Shown here: positions 1-5,100 of the stretch, piece after piece
Layout: each line of letters opens with the position of its first letter
Position numbering within the stretch: the stretch's first letter is position 1
Source: Pelobacter sp. UBA5610
Lineage (GTDB): Bacteria; Desulfobacterota; Desulfuromonadia; Desulfuromonadales; Syntrophotaleaceae
DNA length: 5,615 nt
Assembly: GCA_002424645.1 (NCBI GenBank)
Contig: DIKU01000079.1
Span: forward strand, 1 to 5,615
Direction of reading: 5' to 3'
Position numbers and translations under genes: made by a program
Notes under the pieces: model-generated
What the model was told of the DNA's origin: nothing
Database searches by the model: none
What the model saw: only the letters and a program-made list of their open reading frames with translations

Positions 1-2
1 TC

Positions 3-512
3 GCAGTGGAATATTATCCCGGTACCATGTTCCCCCGTAATCTGCTGTTGCCGAATCATGAACAAAACGGTCTGGAGGCCCAAAGCTATGGCCTGGAGGT
101 GGCTGTTGACTGGCATGTGCGTCCCTGGTGGCGCCTGCAGGGTACCTACAGCCTGTTAAAACTCGACACCTGGGCTGACAGCGACAGCAACGATATTTTC
201 AGTAGCATGCTTTATGAGGACTCCAGTCCACAGCAGCAGTGGTCGCTACGCTCCTCCTTTGATATCGGTCGCGACTGGGATGTCGATCTGTGGCTGCGTT
301 ACGTCGATCCGGTAACGGTCTACGTAGTCGAAATCGGCGCCTATTATTCCCTTGATGTACGTTTGGCCTGGCGTCCCATGCCCGGCCTGGAGCTGGCTCT
401 GGTAGGTCAGAACCTGCTGGAGCACCAGCATACCGAATCCCAGGTCGAGTTCGGCACCGTGTCTACCGGGGTGCCGCGAGGTGTTTACGGCCAGATCACG
501 TGGCAATTTTGA
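3..512 (+). CDS. TonB-dependent outer-membrane receptor, C-terminal end (5' truncated)
   Basis: This is the last ~169 residues of a TonB-dependent receptor, the 22-strand outer-membrane barrel that imports metal chelates, cobalamin or other ligands using TonB energy. The reading frame is open to the left edge, so the GTG at position 6 is an internal valine and not a start. The sequence shows alternating amphipathic beta strands (SYGLEVAVDWHVRPWWRLQG, WSLRSSFDIG, WDVDLWLRYVD, YYSLDVRLAWRP, LELALVGQNLLE). It has the NLL-x3-H-x-E element near the end that is typical of these receptors, then a VPRGVYGQITWQF terminus whose final aromatic residue is the usual signal for BAM-mediated barrel assembly. 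The plug domain and TonB box lie outside the window, so the substrate cannot be told. The yfiR-like gene begins 14 nt after the TGA stop, which implies co-transcription. Confidence 0.9.
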   Translation, partial: AVEYYPGTMFPRNLLLPNHEQNGLEAQSYGLEVAVDWHVRPWWRLQGTYSLLKLDTWADSDSNDIFSSMLYEDSSPQQQWSLRSSFDIGRDWDVDLWLRYVDPVTVYVVEIGAYYSLDVRLAWRPMPGLELALVGQNLLEHQHTESQVEFGTVSTGVPRGVYGQITWQF

Positions 513-516
513 GGGG
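511..516 (+). promoter_or_regulatory. Ribosome binding site deciding the YfiR start
   Basis: GAGGGG overlaps the receptor's TGA stop and lies 10 nt before the ATG at 527. It is too close to the in-frame ATG at 518 and downstream of the in-frame GTG at 500, so it favours the ATG at 527 (or 530) as the start of the YfiR-like gene. Confidence 0.5.
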
Positions 517-526
517 TATGGTGACT

Positions 527-1126
527 ATGATGATGAGACCATACCGAATGCGAAACAGGGCAATGGTGCTGCTTCTGAGTGGGCTGATGGTGCTGTGCGC
601 CTTGCCCGCAAGAGGGCGCGAGTTCGCTACGGAAGATGCCGTTAAGGCGGCGATCCTGTATAACCTTGGGAATTTTGTCAACTGGCAGACCGGCGACGAA
701 TCCGGTCCGAACAATGCCATCGTGTTGGGTGTCATCGGGGAGGATTCCCTGCAGAAGCGGCTGGCGAGCATGGCAGGGGTTAAAGGGAATGGATCGCGTG
801 TGCCTATTTCTATTCTTGCAATCAAGAATGTCAGGGAACTCAAAAATCAGCGAGATCGGCTGCACATGCTTTATATATCCAGCTCCGCCCGGAAAATGAC
901 GCCCGGAATTCTCGAACTGGTCGCTGGTCGACCGGTTCTTACCATTTCGGACGATGAGGAGTTTGTCGATTCCGGCGGTATCATGAATTTTGTCAGGGAA
1001 AACAGCCGTATCCGGTTTGATGTGAATCTGGATGCTGCCGATGACAGTGGACTGAAAATAAGTGCCAGGCTTTTCGGGCTGGCCCGCAGAATTATAAAAA
1101 AGAACACCGGGGAAAAATCTCCCTGA
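527..1126 (+). CDS. YfiR/DUF4154 family periplasmic protein
   Basis: This is a secreted protein of the YfiR (DUF4154) family, about 199 residues. In Pseudomonas aeruginosa YfiR sits in the periplasm and inhibits the membrane diguanylate cyclase YfiN. The start is chosen by the GAGGGG ribosome site; an in-frame GTG at 500 and ATGs at 518, 530, 533, 548 and 563 are alternatives. A signal peptide covers residues 1-30: an arginine-rich n-region, the hydrophobic stretch AMVLLLSGLMVLCAL, and probable cleavage after ARG. Family features follow: KAAILYNLGNFVNW (40-53), an alpha/beta core, then GGIMNFVRENSRIRFDVNL (150-168) and LKISARLFGLARRI (176-189), which closely match the DUF4154 C-terminal signature. 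The mature protein has no cysteine, and the family's usual C-H-x-L-[FY]-I segment reads LHMLYIS here, so the redox disulfides of Pseudomonas YfiR are absent. It is translationally close to the TonB receptor. No cyclase or kinase follows, because a terminator comes 34 nt after its stop. The family call is firm; the signalling role is inferred. Confidence 0.88.
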   Translation: MMMRPYRMRNRAMVLLLSGLMVLCALPARGREFATEDAVKAAILYNLGNFVNWQTGDESGPNNAIVLGVIGEDSLQKRLASMAGVKGNGSRVPISILAIKNVRELKNQRDRLHMLYISSSARKMTPGILELVAGRPVLTISDDEEFVDSGGIMNFVRENSRIRFDVNLDAADDSGLKISARLFGLARRIIKKNTGEKSP

Positions 1127-1159
1127 GAGCGGTAGCGGAAGAAGGAAATAGAATGCAGC

Positions 1160-1204
1160 ATACAAAAGCCCCCCAGTGTTCAACACACTGGGGGGCTTTT
1201 GTAT
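1160..1204. terminator. Bidirectional Rho-independent terminator between convergent genes
   Basis: A perfect 20-bp stem with a 5-nt loop (TCAAC) has a C6/G6 core, an AAAA run at the outer left arm and TTTT at the outer right arm. It therefore reads as an intrinsic terminator on both strands. It lies 34 nt after the YfiR-like gene (plus strand) and 35 nt after the acyl-CoA synthetase stop (minus strand), so it should end both transcripts. Confidence 0.93.
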
Positions 1205-1238
1205 GGAGCCGTCTCATCCGTTCATGGAATGATCCGTT

Positions 1239-2906
1239 TTACACATCATCCTTTTCACGGATTTCCACCCTGCGAATCTTGCCGCTGATGGTTTTGGGCA
1301 ATTCCGACACGAATTCGATAATGCGCGGATATTTATAAGGTGCCGTGACGTTTTTGACGTGATTCTGAAGTTCTTCCTTCAAGTCCTCGCCAGCTTCATA
1401 TCCCTTGGCCAGTACGATGGTTGCCTTGACCACCTGTCCGCGATCCAGATCCGGCACGCCGGTGATGGCGCATTCGAGCACCGCGGGGTGTTCGATAAGA
1501 GCACTTTCAACCTCGAAAGGACCGATGCGATAGCCGCTGCTTTTGATGACATCGTCGGCCCGGCCGACAAACCAGTAGTAACCGTCCTCATCCCGCCATG
1601 CCATGTCGCCGGTGTGGTAATAGCCGTCGTACCAGACCTCGGCGGTTTTTGCATCGTCACGGTAGTAGCCGGGGAACAGGCCAAGAGGCCTGCCGGCGCT
1701 GGTATTGATGACGATTTCGCCTTCCTCGCCGACATCGCAGGGTTGGCCGTCGGCATTGAGCAGGTCGATGTCGTAAAGCGGACAGGGCTTGCCCATGGAA
1801 CCCGGTTTCGGCTCCATCCATGGCCAGGTGGCGATGGTGACCACCAGTTCAGTCTGACCGTAAGCTTCCATCAGCTTGATCCCCGTGTATTTGAGGAATC
1901 GTTCGTAAACTTCGGGATTCAGAGGTTCTCCGGCCACCACGCAGTATTTCAGACCGGAAAAATCGTACTGGGAAAGGTCTTCCTTGATGAGGAAGCGGTA
2001 GATGGTTGGCGGTGCGCAGAAGGTTGTTACGCCGTATTTTGCCGCCATGGCGGCCATGGCGGCCGCGCTGAATTTTTCATAATCGTAGACAAATACCGCG
2101 CTGCCGCACAGCCACTGTCCGTAGATTTTCCCCCAGACCACTTTGGCCCAGCCTGTATCGGCAACGGTGTAATGCAGTCCGTCGTCCAGGTTGCTCTGCC
2201 AGTATTTGGCGGTCAGTATGTGTCCCAGGGGGTAAACCATATCATGGTGGATCAACTTGGGATAGCCGGTGGTGCCGGAAGAAAAATAGGCCAGGCACGT
2301 ATCGTCGTTGCAGGTGCGCTGATCACCATCGGGGCGTTCGAACTCCGCCGAGGCTTTTTCCAGCTCGGTTTTGAAGTCGATCCATCCTTCGCGCGGTTCG
2401 CCCAGCAGCAGTTTGTGACGGATCATGTCGCCGGTCTGCCGTTGGCCTTCATCGATGTGGTCGATAAGGCCATCATCGGCAACGCTGACAATCATGGGGA
2501 TGGAGGCGACTTCGACGCGGTATTTGATGTCTTTGGAGGTCAGCATGTGCGTTGCAGGCGTGGCGATGGCACCGAGTTTATGCAGTCCCAACAGACAAAA
2601 CCAGAACTCGTAGCGACCTTTGAGGATCAGCATGACATGGTCGCCTTTTTTTATGCCATAGCTGCGGAACAGGTTGGCAGCCTTGTCGCTGTAATATTTC
2701 AAATCGCCAAAAGTGAAGGAGCGGTCATTGCCGTGATCGTCACACCAGACCAGGGCACGCTTGTCCGGTTGTTCGGTTGCATAGACATCCGCCACGTCAA
2801 AGGCAAAGTTAAAATTATCCGGTATGTCGATGGTCAGGTTTTCCTGAAAATCTTCGTAGGAGCTGTACTCGGTCCGGTTGACGAACCGATCCAGAAGGCA
2901 TGACAT
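1239..2906 (-). CDS. AMP-forming acyl-CoA synthetase (medium-chain/ACSM-like)
   Basis: This 555-residue member of the ANL adenylating superfamily should activate a carboxylic acid with ATP to an acyl-adenylate and then a CoA thioester in the cytoplasm. All core motifs are intact: P-loop YFSSGTTGYPK (207-217), AYGQTE (348-353), YHTGD (430-434), the GRADDVIKSSGYR hinge region (448-460), and C-terminal PKTISGKIRR (537-546), whose K543 is the expected adenylation lysine. The length and the style of the N-terminus and P-loop resemble medium-chain/ACSM-type ligases more than acetyl-CoA synthetase proper, which is about 650 residues. The acid substrate (medium-chain, branched or aromatic) cannot be read from sequence alone. 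A strong AGGAGG lies 4 nt before the ATG. The gene follows the XRE-cupin regulator by 66 nt on the same strand and ends at the shared bidirectional terminator. An alanine/methionine stretch (281-289) is encoded by a short 9-nt tandem repeat. Confidence 0.93.
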   Translation of the reverse strand: MSCLLDRFVNRTEYSSYEDFQENLTIDIPDNFNFAFDVADVYATEQPDKRALVWCDDHGNDRSFTFGDLKYYSDKAANLFRSYGIKKGDHVMLILKGRYEFWFCLLGLHKLGAIATPATHMLTSKDIKYRVEVASIPMIVSVADDGLIDHIDEGQRQTGDMIRHKLLLGEPREGWIDFKTELEKASAEFERPDGDQRTCNDDTCLAYFSSGTTGYPKLIHHDMVYPLGHILTAKYWQSNLDDGLHYTVADTGWAKVVWGKIYGQWLCGSAVFVYDYEKFSAAAMAAMAAKYGVTTFCAPPTIYRFLIKEDLSQYDFSGLKYCVVAGEPLNPEVYERFLKYTGIKLMEAYGQTELVVTIATWPWMEPKPGSMGKPCPLYDIDLLNADGQPCDVGEEGEIVINTSAGRPLGLFPGYYRDDAKTAEVWYDGYYHTGDMAWRDEDGYYWFVGRADDVIKSSGYRIGPFEVESALIEHPAVLECAITGVPDLDRGQVVKATIVLAKGYEAGEDLKEELQNHVKNVTAPYKYPRIIEFVSELPKTISGKIRRVEIREKDDV

Positions 2907-2910
2907 GTAA

Positions 2911-2916
2911 CCTCCT
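2911..2916 (-). promoter_or_regulatory. Strong Shine-Dalgarno of the acyl-CoA synthetase
   Basis: On the minus strand AGGAGG is followed by TTAC and then the ATG. This is a near-perfect anti-16S match and fixes the synthetase start at 2906. It suggests efficient translation independent of the upstream regulator gene. Confidence 0.85.
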
Positions 2917-2972
2917 CAAGCAAGATTGCCGCGACCGGTCGTGCCGGTGCATGGCGATATCTTATGAAATAA

Positions 2973-3527
2973 TTACAAAATGATGGCCAGAAATTTTGCC
3001 GGTTGGCCGTCAAGGGCTTCCATGGCGTGTTCGTAATTGGCATCGAAATAGATCGAATCGCCTGCTTCCAGTTCTATCTCGTTGTGATGAATGTGGATTT
3101 TAAGCTTGCCTTCCAGCACAAAGTTGAATTCCTGGCCAGGATGGGCATTTTTTTTCAGTTGGCTGGTTTCGGGTTTGGGGTCGACCGTAACCATGAAGGG
3201 TTCGGCTTTTTTGTGAATGAAGTTGGCTGCGAGGTTTTGATAGCTGTACTGTTTGCGGCGTTCGACGTCGACCCCTTTGCCCTTGCGGGTAACGGTGAAG
3301 ATGTGCATGCGGGGCGTTTCACCGGTCAGCAACAAGCCCATATCAACCTGCAGGTCAACGGCGATTTTGTATAAAATGCTGGCAGGGATATCCTCGCTAC
3401 CGTTTTCATAGCGTTGATAGGAGAGGATCGGTACGTTGAGGCTTTCCGCCATCTGTTCGACCGATATTTCGGAAAGTTCGCGCAATTCACGCACGCGGGA
3501 AGCAATTTCCCGGATTTTCTGCTGCAT
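2973..3527 (-). CDS. XRE-family transcriptional regulator with C-terminal cupin sensor
   Basis: This 184-residue, two-domain regulator has the standard length for the HTH_3 plus cupin_2 family. Residues about 9-67 form an XRE helix-turn-helix (RVRELRELSEISVEQMAESL, then SYQRYENGSEDIPASILYKIA). Residues about 125-182 form a small cupin barrel with HPGQEFNFVLEG, then LEAGDSIYFDANYEHAME. H129, E133 and H167 are at the positions expected to hold a metal or contact a ligand. The cupin of such proteins commonly senses a small molecule and modulates DNA binding. The start ATG has GGGAG 6 nt upstream. It is the first gene of a likely operon with the acyl-CoA synthetase, so the simplest reading is that it controls that gene and itself in response to the acid or its CoA ester. 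The family is certain; the target and ligand are inferred. No polyamine or phosphonate genes are present to suggest another role. Confidence 0.9.
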   Translation of the reverse strand: MQQKIREIASRVRELRELSEISVEQMAESLNVPILSYQRYENGSEDIPASILYKIAVDLQVDMGLLLTGETPRMHIFTVTRKGKGVDVERRKQYSYQNLAANFIHKKAEPFMVTVDPKPETSQLKKNAHPGQEFNFVLEGKLKIHIHHNEIELEAGDSIYFDANYEHAMEALDGQPAKFLAIIL

Positions 3528-3687
3528 GCTCAGCTCCCTTCTTGAGTAATCAGGAAGTTCTAGGAAAAAGTATGAGATATGCGACGTTTCTATATAGATG
3601 CCCGTATCTTAGATAAAAAAAACGTATAAAAAAAGTATTTATTGAACGATGTCCGAGATTTGCAGCCTTAAATAAGATGCTATACGT
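3528..3687. promoter_or_regulatory. AT-rich upstream region of the regulator/ligase operon with a small palindrome
   Basis: The gene-free stretch between the trpB terminator and the regulator start must hold the promoter of the minus-strand operon. It is markedly AT-rich (A runs around 3616-3634). It contains the 11-nt palindrome TATCTTAGATA at 3605-3615 and another AGATA half at 3575-3579, roughly three helical turns away. The heptamer TATCTTA recurs at 2958-2964 just upstream of the synthetase gene. I could not assign a convincing -35/-10 pair. The palindrome is a candidate operator for the XRE-cupin protein, but in AT-rich DNA it could be chance. Confidence 0.4.
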
Positions 3688-3739
3688 AAAAGGGCCGGCC
3701 CCGACATGCTCTGCCAGTATGTCGGGGCCGGCCTTTTTT
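3688..3739. terminator. Strong hairpin terminator downstream of trpB
   Basis: The stem pairs 3693-3707 with 3719-3733 (15 perfect GC-rich base pairs including GGCCGGCC). It extends outward by a G-T pair and A-T pairs, and three further pairs fall inside the loop. On the minus strand it ends in TTTT and on the plus strand in six Ts. It starts 40 nt past the trpB stop, so it most likely terminates trpB and insulates the regulator operon. The plus-strand T run makes it potentially bidirectional, although no plus-strand gene leads into it. Confidence 0.9.
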
Positions 3740-3779
3740 AAATCATGCGACCAATTAATCGAGCTGGAAAGAACGGGCT

Positions 3780-5000
3780 TTATTCAGGGCAATAATCCTT
3801 GCCGTATTTTTCCATGACAAAGTCGATGTCTTTGTCTCCGCGCCCGGAAAGGTTGACCAAGATCGTTTGGTCTGAAGGTAGCTTTGCGGCAAGTTGCATG
3901 GCGTAGGCTACGGCATGGCAGCTTTCAAGGGCAGGAATAATTCCCTCAACACGGGAGAGTTCAAAAAAGGCGTCGATGGTTTCTTTGTCCCCGGCCGTGA
4001 CATAATGGACGCGTTCGAGGTCTTTGAGGAGACTGTGCTGGGGACCGACCCCCGGATAGTCGAGGCCGCTGGCCACGGAATAAACGGGCAGTGGTTCGCC
4101 TTTTTCGTCTTGCAGCATGTAGGATCGAAAGCCATGCAGGACCCCCGGTTTTCCCAAAGTGAGGGTGGCGGCGTGTTGACCGTCCTGCAGTCCGTGACCG
4201 GAGGGCTCGACGCCGTACATGGAAACGCTTTGGTCGTTGAGGAAGGCGGAGAACAGGCCGATGGCGTTGGACCCGCCGCCGACGCAGGCAACCAGGTTGT
4301 CCGGCAGGCGTCCGGTCATGTCCTGGAACTGCTCACGTGCTTCGATGCCGATGATCTGTTGAAAATCGCGCACCATCATCGGGAAAGGGTGGGGACCAAC
4401 AACGGATCCGATGGCGTAGATCTGCCGCACGGGATCTTCCAGATAGGCTTCAAAGGCCGCATCGACGGCATCCTTGAGAGTCTGGGTGCCGCGCGTAACC
4501 GGGACGACCTTGGCACCGAGAATCTTCATGCGCGTGACGTTGGGATGTTCTTTGGCGATGTCGACGACGCCCATATAAATATGGCATTCAAGTCCGACCA
4601 GTGCGGCCGCGGTAGCCAGCGCAACACCATGCTGGCCGGCACCGGTTTCGGCGATAAGAATTTCCTTGCCCATGCGTTTGGCCAACAGGGCCTCGCCAAG
4701 GCAATGGTTGATTTTGTGGGCGCCGGTATGGTTGAGATCCTCACGTTTCAGGTAGATTTGAGCACCACCGATCTTATTCGAGAGGTTGCGGGCGTGGAAC
4801 AGGGCGCTGGGGCGGCCGACATAGTTACGGTAGAGGGATTGGAGTTCCTCCTGAAACGCTTTGTCCTGCTTGATTTCGAGATAAGCTTCGGTGATTTCAT
4901 CCATCACTTTTTGCAGTACTTCAGGAATAAAACTGCCGCCATATTCGCCAAAATAGCCTTTGGCATCGGGCAGCGGGATGTCTTTAAGGGGACGACTCAT
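3780..5000 (-). CDS. trpB: Tryptophan synthase beta chain
   Basis: This PLP enzyme condenses indole with L-serine to give L-tryptophan, normally in an alpha2-beta2 complex with TrpA that channels indole. From the preferred start it has about 406 residues, a usual TrpB length. Visible hallmarks are the N-terminal KGYFGEYGGSFIPE, NHTGAHK (90-96) with K96 as the PLP lysine, AETGAGQHG with catalytic E118, the phosphate-binding GGGSNA (241-246), GLDYPGVGP, and SGRGDKD (385-391). The start at 5000 is chosen because GGAG lies 6 nt upstream; the in-frame ATG at 5012 has no ribosome site and would add only MEWI. Two regions differ from typical TrpB1 as I recall it: INHCLGE after the lysine, and KEHPNVTRM (150-158) where enteric TrpB has RQSPNVFRM, within the COMM domain that communicates with TrpA. 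No trpA, trpC, trpD or trpF adjoins it; the upstream neighbour is an EamA transporter and a terminator follows. The enzyme looks catalytically complete. Whether it pairs with TrpA or salvages free indole is unknown. Confidence 0.95.
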   Translation of the reverse strand: MSRPLKDIPLPDAKGYFGEYGGSFIPEVLQKVMDEITEAYLEIKQDKAFQEELQSLYRNYVGRPSALFHARNLSNKIGGAQIYLKREDLNHTGAHKINHCLGEALLAKRMGKEILIAETGAGQHGVALATAAALVGLECHIYMGVVDIAKEHPNVTRMKILGAKVVPVTRGTQTLKDAVDAAFEAYLEDPVRQIYAIGSVVGPHPFPMMVRDFQQIIGIEAREQFQDMTGRLPDNLVACVGGGSNAIGLFSAFLNDQSVSMYGVEPSGHGLQDGQHAATLTLGKPGVLHGFRSYMLQDEKGEPLPVYSVASGLDYPGVGPQHSLLKDLERVHYVTAGDKETIDAFFELSRVEGIIPALESCHAVAYAMQLAAKLPSDQTILVNLSGRGDKDIDFVMEKYGKDYCPE

Positions 5001-5006
5001 GATCCA

Positions 5007-5010
5007 CTCC
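5007..5010 (-). promoter_or_regulatory. Ribosome binding site favouring the internal trpB ATG
   Basis: GGAG is read on the minus strand 6 nt before the ATG at 5000. It lies inside the four-codon extension that the upstream ATG at 5012 would create, and that upstream ATG is preceded only by AT-rich sequence. This supports initiation at 5000. Confidence 0.6.
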
Positions 5011-5073
5011 ATAGATAGATTAAAGAGTATTCGGGGTGTTTGTCGGGATGGAAATGTTTTTCAGCGATCCAAA

Positions 5074-5100
5074 AGTATAAGAACCGAAGGAAAATTTCAA
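5074..5100 (-). promoter_or_regulatory. Candidate sigma-70 promoter for trpB
   Basis: On the minus strand TTGAAA (5095-5100) and TATACT (5074-5079) each match the consensus hexamers at five of six positions, but the spacer is only 15 nt. The -35 box overlaps the stop codon of the upstream EamA gene. This would give a leader of roughly 65 nt before the trpB start. A weaker alternative is CCGACA/TTTAAT nearer the gene. I saw no Trp-rich leader peptide or attenuator hairpin in the leader. No clear terminator separates the EamA gene from trpB, so read-through is also possible. Confidence 0.35.

Noticed and set aside
590..601. Possible lipoprotein signal (VLC) in the YfiR-like leader
   Set aside because: The residue before the cysteine is leucine and not Gly, Ala or Ser, and a normal signal peptidase I site (ARG) follows six residues later.
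485..1186. 233-codon minus-strand frame opposite the YfiR-like gene
   Set aside because: The plus-strand frame has a signal peptide and the DUF4154 signature, whereas the minus-strand frame has no recognisable domain and begins inside the terminator.
1153..1338. Small plus-strand frame with an AAGGAA-like site ahead of its ATG
   Set aside because: It runs through the terminator hairpin and into the 3' end of the synthetase gene on the opposite strand, and it has no protein-like features.
2564..2580. Sigma-54-like TGGCAC...TTATGC stretch on the plus strand
   Set aside because: It lies inside the synthetase coding sequence, points antisense, lacks the proper GC spacing and has no gene to drive.
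1359..2903. Long 514-codon open frame on the plus strand, antisense to the acyl-CoA synthetase
   Set aside because: It is a shadow of the synthetase gene: the opposite strand encodes a full set of ligase motifs with a strong ribosome site, while this frame shows no recognisable domain.
2907..2972. Small hairpin ACCGG-CACGA-CCGGT between the regulator and the ligase
   Set aside because: The stem is only 5 bp and there is no T run, so it is too weak to call an attenuator or terminator; the genes are treated as one operon.
3894..5018. 374-codon open frame on the plus strand, antisense to trpB
   Set aside because: It is a shadow of trpB created by codon bias; its translation has no family features and the TrpB frame is unmistakable.
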